Of a DNA stretch of 64,000 bases, positions 34,695 through 43,454 are shown piece after piece. The position numbers and the translations under genes are program-made. How positions within the stretch are numbered: position 1 is the first letter of the stretch; each line of letters opens with the position of its first letter. The stretch covers positions 2,046,001-2,110,000 of the forward strand of contig NZ_CP133592.1 in assembly GCF_031312595.1 (NCBI RefSeq), written 5' to 3'. This stretch comes from Methanolobus sediminis (GTDB lineage Archaea > Halobacteriota > Methanosarcinia > Methanosarcinales > Methanosarcinaceae). The notes beneath the pieces were generated by a model. It was not told the origin of the DNA and searched no databases. It saw only the letters and a program-made list of their open reading frames with translations.

Positions 34695-35519
34695 TCATTT
34701 CTGGTAGATTCTCTCTCTGGAATTGTAGGGTTTGAATTTGTCCTTTGATGGTCCTATCAGTGTCTCGGTCTTACCCATTACAAAGAAACCATCTTTTCCA
34801 AGTGCATTGTAAAAATCCAGGTATAGCTGTTCTTGCAACTCTTTCTGGAAATAAATAGTAACATTCCTGCAGAATACGGCATCAAAGCCACTCATTTTCG
34901 GTCCTGATATCAGATCCTGTTTTTTGAACTGTGTAATCTTCTTGAGTTCATTTGAAATTATGTACTTATTTCCATCCTTGGTGAAGTACTTATTAAGAAA
35001 AGCAGGTCTTACATCCTTCATTTCTGCATCGGAATATATGCCGTTCTGAGCCTTTAAGAGACTCTCTTTATCGATATCAGTTCCAGTTATCTTTATGTTA
35101 TATTTACTAAAATCATTGCCAAGTAAATGATTTAATAACATGGCTATGGAATATGCTTCTACGCCAATGGAACATCCGGCACTCCATATCCTTATTGAAC
35201 GCAGGCCACTGTTCTTTGCTTTTATTATTGTTGGCAGTACTTCTTTCTCTACAATATCATACACTTCCGGATTTCTAAAGAAATTCGTAACATTTACGGT
35301 CAGTGTTTCCATGAGTTCAGGATACTCATTCTTATCACTTTGCAGCAGTTCCACATACTCTTTGTAAGTATTGACATTTGTTGCACGTAATCTGACATCG
35401 ATTCTTCTCTTGAAGTGCGAGTCTTTGTACTGGTTTGAATTGAATCCAAGGTTTTTCTGGATCAGGTTCTTCAATATTTCATAATATTCATCTTCGTTTT
35501 TCCCAACAGTTTTAAGCAT
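34695..35519 (-). CDS. cheR: CheR, receptor methyltransferase
   Basis: A 274-residue CheR. The N-terminal helical domain (residues 10-70) is followed by LTVNVTNFFRNPEVYD and the SAM-binding site WSAGCSIGVEAYSIAM, in which the usual GEEPYS is GVEAYS, then GTDIDKESL and VFCRNVTIYF. It methylates receptor glutamates in chemosensory systems. Its ATG is two bases after the FtsA-like gene. No receptor gene is present in the window, so its substrate must be encoded elsewhere. Confidence 0.95.
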   Translation of the reverse strand: MLKTVGKNEDEYYEILKNLIQKNLGFNSNQYKDSHFKRRIDVRLRATNVNTYKEYVELLQSDKNEYPELMETLTVNVTNFFRNPEVYDIVEKEVLPTIIKAKNSGLRSIRIWSAGCSIGVEAYSIAMLLNHLLGNDFSKYNIKITGTDIDKESLLKAQNGIYSDAEMKDVRPAFLNKYFTKDGNKYIISNELKKITQFKKQDLISGPKMSGFDAVFCRNVTIYFQKELQEQLYLDFYNALGKDGFFVMGKTETLIGPSKDKFKPYNSRERIYQK

Positions 35520-35521
35520 GT

Positions 35522-37642
35522 TTATACCTCTGCAAATTCTATTGTCACATTGTTCCCATCCCTCAAAGGGGTTGTAAATCTGGCAGGAACATTGTTCACA
35601 AGAAGCCTCATTCGCTTGCCTACAAGTTCCTCCTTTTTAATGTCCATAAATTCGAATAGGTCTGACAGTATCGGCTCTGCCTCTTCTCCAATTTTTAATA
35701 CGATGCTGTCCCCATCACTAACTCCTTCAGAAAGAGATGCCCTTTTTCCATTAAGGCTGATTTGAGGCATTGACCCGTCAAATACGATCTCGCTGCCGTT
35801 GAGAAGTACACTGATCTTTTTGCCTTCTTCAGGTTTGCCCAGAATATTCTCAATCCTGTAATCAAACTCTGATTTTTCAATAAGGATTATATCATTATCA
35901 CTGACTGGCTGTTGTGAAAGTTCTTTTCTGTCAACAGAATCGCCATTCAGTTTAAAAGTGTAATTTATCCGGTCTAAGTATCGGATATTATTGTTGACTA
36001 TTACTGATATCTTTTCACGTTCATCTCTTCCAAACTCCATATCAAGAACATCTTCCAGATTAGGAGCATGTATCTTAATATCAGCTCTGTCAGGGATTTT
36101 ATCTCCGATGGACGCTTTTTTTCCATTAATTGTAACAAAAGGTCCGATCTCTTTTTCCATGCCATTGACATTGACCTTGTACGCAGTTTTCAGTCCCTGC
36201 ATCCTTATGAGGTCTTTAACTTTCAGGTGAGCGTCTTTTCCATCCACAGGTGCTGTGAATTCAATGACAGAACCTTTGTGTACAGGGTCTCCAAGACTTG
36301 CTTTTTTCCCATTATGTACTATGCTGGCATGTTCGCCCATTTCTCCTTCAATGGTTCTGAATTCGGAATTGATGTTAAGGCTAAGTGCCATTCCGGGGCG
36401 TGGATAGAGGCGCTTGACTTTTGCAGCTACAAGTGCATCCATGATGGAGAGTCCGTTGATATCCATCAGATGTATTTCCAGACCGTTTACAGTCAGGTCA
36501 ATAAATTCGATTCCTTCTTCAAGAATTGCCATACGGGCTATGCCAAGTGGTGTTATCATATCTGCACCGTTGACAACACCAGTATTGTCGGACAGACCTT
36601 CTATCTGCTTTGGAAGACGTGAACCGATTCTCTGCACAGGTATGCCAAGGTGCTTTGAAATGTGCTCTTTTAGTCCTGTAGTTTGTGATCCTCCACCTAC
36701 AAGAGCCACTGCTCTTGGAACTTTTTCATTTATAGTAAGGATCTCTTCGGCGATATGCATTGCAAGCTTATCCACCTCGTGTTCAATGTCGGCAATCACC
36801 TGACTTACCGGGATTTCAGTGGTAACACCAAAGATGTCTTCAAGTTCTATCCTTTCCTTGCTTGTGAGGGATCTTTTGATATTTTCTCCCTTTTTAAAAT
36901 CCACAAGATAGTGATCGCATATAAAATCAGTAATTTCGTCCCCTGCTTCAGGGACCATTCCATAGCCAATTACAGTTCCATTATCGGTAATTGCAATATC
37001 GGAAGTTCCTGCTCCGATATCCACAAGTGCGATATTGAGTTTACGCATATCAGCAGGGATTGCAACATTAAGGGCGGCTATTGGTTCAAGGGTCACGCTT
37101 GATGCTTCAAGTCCGCATCTGTCAAGTACGGCAAACATGCTGCTGATAACAGCTTCCGGTAAAAATGTAGCAAGTACTTCCACTGTGACAGAACTTCCTT
37201 TCTGTCCGATTATGTTGGAAATGAGTTGACCGTCCAATTCGTAGTGGACAACCGAGTATCCGACACAATTGAATCCTTTTCCATTTCCAAGTTCATTACC
37301 AGCACGTGCCACTGCTTCAAATTCCAGTTCTGAGATGTCCTCACGGCTTATTTCTCTGTAAGGCATCTCTACTGAAACATTAACTTTTGATGTTTTAAGT
37401 GCTCTTCCTGCAACAGCTACGGCAACTTTTGATAATTTGCATCCGGTTTGCTTTTCCAGATCTTTTCTGACCTCGTCCACAACCTTTGCAACTTTTTCAA
37501 CATCATGGATCTGCCCATCCTGCATGCTGCGCTCGTTGTGTTCATGAACACATGCAGCTTTTATGTTGAGGTTCCCATCTTCTGTAACAAGTCCCACAAC
37601 AGTTCTTGTTCCTATATCCAGGGCAAAATGGGCAATATTCAT
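35522..37642 (-). CDS. FtsA/PilM-like actin-fold ATPase with tandem C-terminal repeats
   Basis: A 706-residue protein. Residues 1-380 are an actin-fold ATPase: phosphate 1 ALDIGTRTVVGLV (8-20), phosphate 2 LVDIGAGTSDIAI (207-219) and adenosine motif ALVGGGSQTTGL (313-324). The stretch at 70-115 replaces actin subdomain 1B as in FtsA and PilM. From about 385 to the end there are five repeats spaced roughly 60 residues, each with a NGK-x-A-S-L turn and a V-x-DGD-x-I end (near 446, 508, 567, 632 and 684), which look like small beta-grasp units. There is no membrane-binding end helix. FtsA is a bacterial divisome protein; its place between cheC and cheR suggests a scaffold for the signalling proteins. 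The function is unknown. Confidence 0.85.
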   Translation of the reverse strand: MNIAHFALDIGTRTVVGLVTEDGNLNIKAACVHEHNERSMQDGQIHDVEKVAKVVDEVRKDLEKQTGCKLSKVAVAVAGRALKTSKVNVSVEMPYREISREDISELEFEAVARAGNELGNGKGFNCVGYSVVHYELDGQLISNIIGQKGSSVTVEVLATFLPEAVISSMFAVLDRCGLEASSVTLEPIAALNVAIPADMRKLNIALVDIGAGTSDIAITDNGTVIGYGMVPEAGDEITDFICDHYLVDFKKGENIKRSLTSKERIELEDIFGVTTEIPVSQVIADIEHEVDKLAMHIAEEILTINEKVPRAVALVGGGSQTTGLKEHISKHLGIPVQRIGSRLPKQIEGLSDNTGVVNGADMITPLGIARMAILEEGIEFIDLTVNGLEIHLMDINGLSIMDALVAAKVKRLYPRPGMALSLNINSEFRTIEGEMGEHASIVHNGKKASLGDPVHKGSVIEFTAPVDGKDAHLKVKDLIRMQGLKTAYKVNVNGMEKEIGPFVTINGKKASIGDKIPDRADIKIHAPNLEDVLDMEFGRDEREKISVIVNNNIRYLDRINYTFKLNGDSVDRKELSQQPVSDNDIILIEKSEFDYRIENILGKPEEGKKISVLLNGSEIVFDGSMPQISLNGKRASLSEGVSDGDSIVLKIGEEAEPILSDLFEFMDIKKEELVGKRMRLLVNNVPARFTTPLRDGNNVTIEFAEV

Positions 37643-37643
37643 T

Positions 37644-38261
37644 TTATCCCATCATCTTCTTCATAATAGCTGTCATAATTATGTCCGTGGCACCGGGTTC
37701 AAACATCATGTTGAATTCATTTTTTGAGTTTGTAGAAGGTATTAGACATTCACCTTTCACAACAATGAACTCATCTGCAACCTGTCCTATTTCCTTTCTG
37801 ATGAAATCCCCTACTCCTTCCATGTTAACCTCCATACTGGGGTCTCCAATGTTGAGATTTATTCCGAGGAATTCATTAACAACACGCATATAAGCACTGC
37901 AGAGGTTCACACCCATCTCACGGAGTTTCTTCATCTGCGGCTCTTCTATTTTATTAGTAGTTCCGATTGATTTTTTCATCAACAGATCTGAAAATGATAG
38001 TGCTGAGAACTTAGGGAGCAGTATGAGGGTTCCTCCTGACACGTCACCTGTAATATGAAGGTGAATTCCAACTACACTCTTGTTCTTGCCTTCTTCATTG
38101 CTTTTTGCGATTATTTCATCCAGACTGAGCATTTCTACAACAGGGATATCGATTTTCACATCCCTGCTCACCATTTTTGAAAGAGAAGTGGCCAGATGTC
38201 CCATTCCAATGTTTCCGGCCTCCTGAAATGCTCCTCTTGCCATTTCGTCTAATTCTGTCAT
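37644..38261 (-). CDS. cheC: CheC-type phosphatase homologue 4
   Basis: A 205-residue CheC relative. The first site QEAGNIGMGHLATSLSK has Glu and Asn; the second, REMGVNLCSAYMRVVNE, has Val where Asn is expected. It should be a one-site protein. It is placed between cheA and the FtsA-like gene, one base before the latter, which suggests a tight coupling with it. The C-terminus carries LIPSTNSKNEF and an FEPGATD motif. Confidence 0.88.
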   Translation of the reverse strand: MTELDEMARGAFQEAGNIGMGHLATSLSKMVSRDVKIDIPVVEMLSLDEIIAKSNEEGKNKSVVGIHLHITGDVSGGTLILLPKFSALSFSDLLMKKSIGTTNKIEEPQMKKLREMGVNLCSAYMRVVNEFLGINLNIGDPSMEVNMEGVGDFIRKEIGQVADEFIVVKGECLIPSTNSKNEFNMMFEPGATDIIMTAIMKKMMG

Positions 38262-38276
38262 ATTATTCCCTCGTCT

Positions 38277-40340
38277 TTAGATTAATGTAGCAATATCAAG
38301 GATAAGCGCAACACTTCCATCTCCAAGAATTGTTGCACCTGCAAATCCTTTCATATTTTTCAAAAGTTTATTGTCAAGCGTCTTGATGATTACTTCTTGC
38401 TGGCCAAGGAGATCATCAACTACCAGTCCTATGTTACTTCCCATCTTTTCGACAACCACAACGATGAGATTATGTTTATCTTCCTCTTCGGTGGGGCATT
38501 CGAGTACATCATGCAATCTGAGTAATGGAAGAACTTCTCCCCTTAGCATGATAACTTCTTTTCCTTCTATGGTCTTTATGTCGCTGGCTTTTATTCCTAC
38601 ATCGCGGATAACATTTCCAAGAGGAATAGCATAAGTTTCATCAGCTACAGTAACCATGAGTGACTGAATGATTGCAACCGTTAGTGGTAGTTGCAGTTTC
38701 ATTATACTGCCCTGACCCGGGACGGAACTGATCTTGACACTTCCTCCAAGAGCTTCGATCTTGTTCTTGACCGCGTCCATTCCGACACCTCTTCCAGAGA
38801 TATCGGTAACCACCTTCGCTCCGCTAAAACCAGGCATGAAAATGAGATTCAGCGCATCATTGTCTGATAATTTATCGACTTCATCTCTGGTAAGAAGACC
38901 TTTTTTGACGGCAACATCCCGAAGGTGTCCGGGTTCCATTCCTTTACCATCATCTTCCACCTCAATGAGTACACTGTTCCTCTGACGTGAAGCTGCCAGT
39001 CTTACAAGACCTGCAACAGGTTTTCCGAGTTGCTTACGCTCTTCTTCGGATTCTATTCCGTGGTCTACAGCATTTCTAAGAAGGTGAACCAGCGGATCGC
39101 CAATCTCGTCCAATACGGTCCTGTCCAGTTCGATTTCTTTACCTTCTATAATAAGATTGATCTGTTTTCCTTCAGACTTTGCAAGATCCCTTACCATTCT
39201 GGGGAATCTGCTGAAGATCTGGTCAATTGGAACCATTCTTGATTCCATTACTTCGGTCTGGATCTCATTTGTAAGCCTGTCAAGATTTGCAAGTGATTCA
39301 TCCAGTTCCTTTGCATTAAGGTCAGATGCAAGCTGGTTCAGCCTGATCTTGTTGATTATAAGTTCTCCTACAAGGTTCATCAGGTTGTCAAGACGTTCGA
39401 TATTGACCCTCACGCTCTGTATACTCTTGACCGCATCGGATCTCTTGACAGCAGAAGCACTTTTCTTTTCTTCTGTTTCTTCTGTTTTTTGATCCTGCAC
39501 TTTTTCCTCAGTTACCGAACTCTCAGCGATGGTTGTAGGAAGTACTTCCTTTATCTCTGAAATCTTCTTAACGGTACTTACGATGTCTTCATCAGCTGAT
39601 TTTGTTGTGAAGATCACGGTAAAATCCAAATCAAAATTCTCGTCTTCAAGTTCAGCTTCCGTAGGGATGCATTTTATAATTTCTCCCATTCTGGAGACAT
39701 TAATAAGTACCAGAGTTGATCTTGCAGATTTCAGAACGCATGATTCATCAAGAATGACATTCAATGAAACAGCACGGTTGCCTTCTTTAACAGCTTCCTG
39801 TATTGCTTGCTTTTCATTATCTGATAATTCAATATTGTCGATAACACAAGCAACCTCTGTGGTTGTTTCGGTTTCAGAAGAACAGTCTGGAATTTCGTTA
39901 CCAATCTCATTTTGAATAGTATCAATACTTGCAGTTACAGATCCTTTAATCTCCTGTATTGGCATGGTTCCTTCCATAGCCTGTGCAAGAGTTGCCTGAA
40001 GATGTGCAATGTCTACTTCTTCACCACTGTCGACAGCTTCAACAAGTGCTTCTAGTGTATCCAGGCATTCAAAAAGAATGTCTATTAATCCGTTACTTAC
40101 TTCGACCTGTGATTTTCTGACCATGTCCATCAGGTTTTCCATTTCATGGGTAAGTTCTGATATTCTGTTAAAACCCATTGTAGCGGACATTCCCTTCAGG
40201 GTATGTGCTGAACGGAACATGGTATTGATGTATTCCAGGTCATTGGGGTTTTGTTCAAGCCCCAGTAATGAATCGTTAAGTTGTTGCAGATGTTCTCCCG
40301 ACTCTGCTCTAAATATTTCTTTGTATTCTGACATATCCAT
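38277..40340 (-). CDS. cheA: CheA histidine kinase
   Basis: A 687-residue CheA with all five parts. P1 has the phospho-acceptor His in RSAHTLKGMSATMG (His46); P2 follows at about 175-270; P3 is the dimer helix pair (about 305-360); P4 has the N box HLLRNAVDHGIE, the G1 box EVEDDGKGM and the G2 box GRGVGMDAVKNK; P5 (about 550-687) is a CheW-like domain. It should pass phosphate to the CheY and CheB encoded just upstream. No CheW gene is found in the window, so coupling to receptors is open. I set the start at the ATG after GGTG. Confidence 0.96.
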   Translation of the reverse strand: MDMSEYKEIFRAESGEHLQQLNDSLLGLEQNPNDLEYINTMFRSAHTLKGMSATMGFNRISELTHEMENLMDMVRKSQVEVSNGLIDILFECLDTLEALVEAVDSGEEVDIAHLQATLAQAMEGTMPIQEIKGSVTASIDTIQNEIGNEIPDCSSETETTTEVACVIDNIELSDNEKQAIQEAVKEGNRAVSLNVILDESCVLKSARSTLVLINVSRMGEIIKCIPTEAELEDENFDLDFTVIFTTKSADEDIVSTVKKISEIKEVLPTTIAESSVTEEKVQDQKTEETEEKKSASAVKRSDAVKSIQSVRVNIERLDNLMNLVGELIINKIRLNQLASDLNAKELDESLANLDRLTNEIQTEVMESRMVPIDQIFSRFPRMVRDLAKSEGKQINLIIEGKEIELDRTVLDEIGDPLVHLLRNAVDHGIESEEERKQLGKPVAGLVRLAASRQRNSVLIEVEDDGKGMEPGHLRDVAVKKGLLTRDEVDKLSDNDALNLIFMPGFSGAKVVTDISGRGVGMDAVKNKIEALGGSVKISSVPGQGSIMKLQLPLTVAIIQSLMVTVADETYAIPLGNVIRDVGIKASDIKTIEGKEVIMLRGEVLPLLRLHDVLECPTEEEDKHNLIVVVVEKMGSNIGLVVDDLLGQQEVIIKTLDNKLLKNMKGFAGATILGDGSVALILDIATLI

Positions 40341-40391
40341 GGTCACACCAACCCTGAGATCATACTGATCTTCTCATTTTCCAAACACATT

Positions 40392-41495
40392 TCAATCACC
40401 GGATGAGTTCAGCATTCGTACTATTTCGGAAGAAATTCTCTCAAGAGGCACTACACTGTCAGCAAGTCCTCTTTGTACTACTGCCTTTGGCATACCGTAT
40501 ACCACACATGACCGTTCATCCTCAGCGATTGCTTTTCCTCCTGCTTTCTTGATCTCTTCCACACCATCAGCACCATCAGCTCCCATTCCTGTCAGAACTG
40601 CTGAAATTATGTTCGATCCATAGATCGGTACAAGTGATTTGAAGAGGATGTTGGCACAGGGCCTTACTCCTTGCTCGCGAGGTTTCTGGTTGAGTTTCAC
40701 AACTTCGTGGTGAACTCCACTTTTTTCAACAGATGCAATTTCCATATGATAATTTCCTGGTGCAAGGTACACATGACCGGGGTGGAGTACATCTCCTTCT
40801 TTGGCTTCAGTGACGGTTAGTGCAGACTGACCGTCCAGTCTTTGTGCCAGAGATGCTGTGAATCCTGCAGGCATGTGCTGGACAATTACTACGGGTACTT
40901 TTAAGCTGCCCGGTAATTTAGGTACAACCTGTTCAAGAGCGCGAGGACCACCGGTTGAAGATGCAATGGCAATAATCTGACCATTTGCATGGCGTATGGT
41001 TTTTGAAATTGTTTTCCTTGGTTTAACTGGCAAGGGTTTCCCTTCATTTTCCCGTGATTTTTTCACGTGTTCTTCCATGAATCCGAGTTTCTTCAGATCC
41101 ACTTTAGAAGCCATCTTTACTTTTTTGCGGATATCTTCAGCAATATCTGCAATGTTAACACTTATGTTTCCTGAAGGTTTTTGAATAAAGTCTACTGCTC
41201 CGTATTCAAATGCATTTAATGTACTTTCCGCAGACCTGGAGTCGACCGCCGTTAACATGACAACCGGAGTTGGGCATTCACTCATGATATATCCAAGAGC
41301 ATGCAATCCGTCAAGAACAGGCATCTCAATATCCAAGGTCACCACATCCGGCCTGAACTGTTCGACCTTTTCAACAGCTTCAAGACCGTTTCTGGCCGTA
41401 GCTATTACATTTATTCCCGGGTCTTCTTTCAGGATATCCGAGACGACCTTTCGCATGAGTGCGGAGTCATCGACCACAAGTGCATTAATTGTCAT
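40392..41495 (-). CDS. cheB: CheB, receptor methylesterase and deamidase
   Basis: A 367-residue CheB. The N-terminal receiver has ALVVDDSALMRK and the phospho-acceptor Asp55 in VTLDIEMPVLDG. The C-terminal esterase has the catalytic Ser180 in IASSTGGPRALE, His207 in VQHMPAGF and the Asp in LTGMGADGADG. It removes methyl groups added by CheR when phosphorylated. One base separates it from cheY upstream. Confidence 0.97.
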   Translation of the reverse strand: MTINALVVDDSALMRKVVSDILKEDPGINVIATARNGLEAVEKVEQFRPDVVTLDIEMPVLDGLHALGYIMSECPTPVVMLTAVDSRSAESTLNAFEYGAVDFIQKPSGNISVNIADIAEDIRKKVKMASKVDLKKLGFMEEHVKKSRENEGKPLPVKPRKTISKTIRHANGQIIAIASSTGGPRALEQVVPKLPGSLKVPVVIVQHMPAGFTASLAQRLDGQSALTVTEAKEGDVLHPGHVYLAPGNYHMEIASVEKSGVHHEVVKLNQKPREQGVRPCANILFKSLVPIYGSNIISAVLTGMGADGADGVEEIKKAGGKAIAEDERSCVVYGMPKAVVQRGLADSVVPLERISSEIVRMLNSSGD

Positions 41496-41852
41496 TTATA
41501 CTACTTTTCCAATTACTTCAAGAACTTTTGTAGCATCAAAAGGCTTGACGATGAAGTCAAGAGCACCTGTTTTTAGTGCATCAGTGACAACGGATTGCTG
41601 TCCAATGGATGAACACATAACTATTTTTGCAGCCGGGTCCATTTCCATTATCTTTTTGAGCGCATCGATTCCTTCCATGTTTGGCATGACAATATCCATG
41701 AATACAAGCTCAGGCTTTACCTCCGGATATTTGTTTACAGCATCAAGCCCGTCAACACATTCGGCGACTACTTCATGACCATTTTTTGTTAATATGTCTT
41801 TGATGACCATACGCATAAAGGCGGCATCATCCACAATCATTACTTTTACCAT
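41496..41852 (-). CDS. cheY: CheY response regulator
   Basis: A 118-residue single receiver domain: acidic pair VDDA (residues 8-9), phospho-acceptor Asp53 in FMDIVMPNMEG, Ser in MCSSIGQQ and Lys in IVKPFDATK. It is the likely phosphate carrier that CheC proteins dephosphorylate. It opens the minus-strand run. I chose the ATG with GGGAGAT eight bases upstream. With no archaellum genes here, its target is unknown. Confidence 0.95.
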   Translation of the reverse strand: MVKVMIVDDAAFMRMVIKDILTKNGHEVVAECVDGLDAVNKYPEVKPELVFMDIVMPNMEGIDALKKIMEMDPAAKIVMCSSIGQQSVVTDALKTGALDFIVKPFDATKVLEVIGKVV

Positions 41853-42174
41853 TTGTTCATATCTCCCATGTTTGGTATTGGATAACAGGTGCAAAACTTG
41901 CACTATATTTGAGTAGAATATGGTTTGTATTTCTACGTTATTATATAGAGAGTAATATATTATATTAATTTATTGTTCTTTGGACAATATTATTTAAAGA
42001 GACAATTCACACTTATAATTCCATATTTATGGAGGCTAAAAAATATCGCCTGTGCAAATTATGCATTTATGTATATGATAACTAATATATAATATTTCTT
42101 GTAATATATTAATCTCTATATACTGAGTACTCTATAGGTTGACGAATCAAAAATCAGCATTTAATAATCATTAA
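41853..42174. other. AT-rich gene-free stretch upstream of cheY
   Basis: These 322 bases hold no gene of normal size. They should include the cheY promoter on the minus strand; several TATA-like runs are present (for example near 41940-41975). A tiny frame at 42029-42085 (18 codons) resembles the N-terminus of a rubredoxin, with KKYRLCKLCIYVYD, but then stops and no second Cys pair follows. A TATTGT/ACAATA hairpin lies near 41981. Confidence 0.5.
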
Positions 42175-43113
42175 TCAGTTTGCGATCGTCAGCAAAATGA
42201 TGAGAAAGCAAAATCTGACAATTACACTGATCCCGGTTGAAAATGCTACTATTTTGACACCTGTTTTTGGTCCGAAAATAGATACATATCTTGGCAGTAA
42301 TGTCCTGATACTGAAAACAGGTAACATGAACATGCTTCCAAGCATCAGTACTATCATGGCCTGTATGTTTGAGATGCCATTGTTACTTATCATTGGTCCA
42401 AGAAGTGATATCCCAAGAATTGGACTTGCAACGTAACTGGTAAGTGGCACAATACTTTCCGGAGGAATGCCGAAAAGCTCTGCAAGAGGTAACACATTGA
42501 ATATCTCGAATGCGCCATTCTCCTTGAGGTAAAATACAAGTGTTGTCATTGATAAGTAAATAATAGCTATTTTCCTGAACAGCTTCTTATTGCGATTAAA
42601 GGATTTTTTGATAGCTTCGGTCAAAGTGACCTTTTTATCGGTAATTTTGTCATTGTACATACAATTGTTCTTTTCAAGAAATATCTTGCTTAGTACGATC
42701 ACTGCACTAATTTTCACAATTGCTGTTATTATAAATACCATTACGTAAAAACCGCCAACTACAGGTCCTAGGGCCGGGAGAACAATAGGTATCTGGTATG
42801 TGATTATTTCCCTTATGTATGCAGGAGTGCTGTTAAGCACAGCGCACAACATTGTCTCTTTTTCGTTGATGCAGCCATTTTCCTTGAAATTGACAACCAT
42901 ACTATTAGCAGCAACAGTTGATCCCATGGACACAAGAAATGAGGATGCGCATGTGTCAGGGAGATTCGTATACTTAAAAAGCGGCCTGACAAGGCCGGAA
43001 AACTTCTGCATGAACCCGATCTCGATAAGAATTCCGGTACCGAACAATCCCACAAAGATCATAATAAGAATGGGTATGGCAAAGTCGAGTACTTTCAGAA
43101 AGATCGAGAACAT
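42175..43113 (-). CDS. nucleoside-recognition (Gate) domain membrane protein
   Basis: A 312-residue membrane protein with about eight hydrophobic segments. The two halves each contain a Gate-like region, SSFLVSMGSTVAANSM near residue 57 and VASPILGISLLGPMISNNG near 228, and an AYIREIITYQIPIVLPAL segment near 97. Such proteins are annotated as nucleoside recognition or spore-maturation-like and are thought to be transporters; the substrate is unknown. It is divergent from the Trm112-like gene. Confidence 0.75.
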   Translation of the reverse strand: MFSIFLKVLDFAIPILIMIFVGLFGTGILIEIGFMQKFSGLVRPLFKYTNLPDTCASSFLVSMGSTVAANSMVVNFKENGCINEKETMLCAVLNSTPAYIREIITYQIPIVLPALGPVVGGFYVMVFIITAIVKISAVIVLSKIFLEKNNCMYNDKITDKKVTLTEAIKKSFNRNKKLFRKIAIIYLSMTTLVFYLKENGAFEIFNVLPLAELFGIPPESIVPLTSYVASPILGISLLGPMISNNGISNIQAMIVLMLGSMFMLPVFSIRTLLPRYVSIFGPKTGVKIVAFSTGISVIVRFCFLIILLTIAN

Positions 43114-43243
43114 GAAGTATTGTACATTTCAGGTTATAAATTAAATTATCTCTTTATCATGCTATTTTTCTGGTTGACCTGTTCTATTTTTATAGTTTAG
43201 GCGATAGAAAAACCTTATATTTATTGTAACGTATTGAAAGGTG

Positions 43244-43435
43244 GTGATCGAACTGAAAAAGGATCTTATGGATATTCTTGCCTGCCCGATTTGCAAAGGA
43301 GACCTTGTCCTGAACATCGAAAAGGAAGATGCTAACGAGGTAATTTCAGGCACACTGTATTGTTCTGTTTGTAATGAGTACTATCCCATAGAGGAAGGTA
43401 TTCCGAATATGCTTCCACCTGATCTCAGGGAATGA
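43244..43435 (+). CDS. Trm112-like zinc-binding protein
   Basis: A protein of about 60 residues with a CPICKGD and CSVCNEYYPIEEGIPNM layout, the signature of the Trm112/YcaR family, which binds zinc and in archaea and eukaryotes activates methyltransferases. The start is uncertain. AGGTGGTGAT, nearly a full ribosome site, ends at 43248 and places a CTG at 43253 at the ideal distance; the GTG codons at 43241 and 43244 lie inside that site but could serve a leaderless mRNA because a TATA-like TTATATTTA is about 25 bases upstream; an ATG is found at 43268. Confidence 0.8.
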   Translation: MIELKKDLMDILACPICKGDLVLNIEKEDANEVISGTLYCSVCNEYYPIEEGIPNMLPPDLRE

Positions 43436-43454
43436 AACCGGTGAGGATTTTTAA

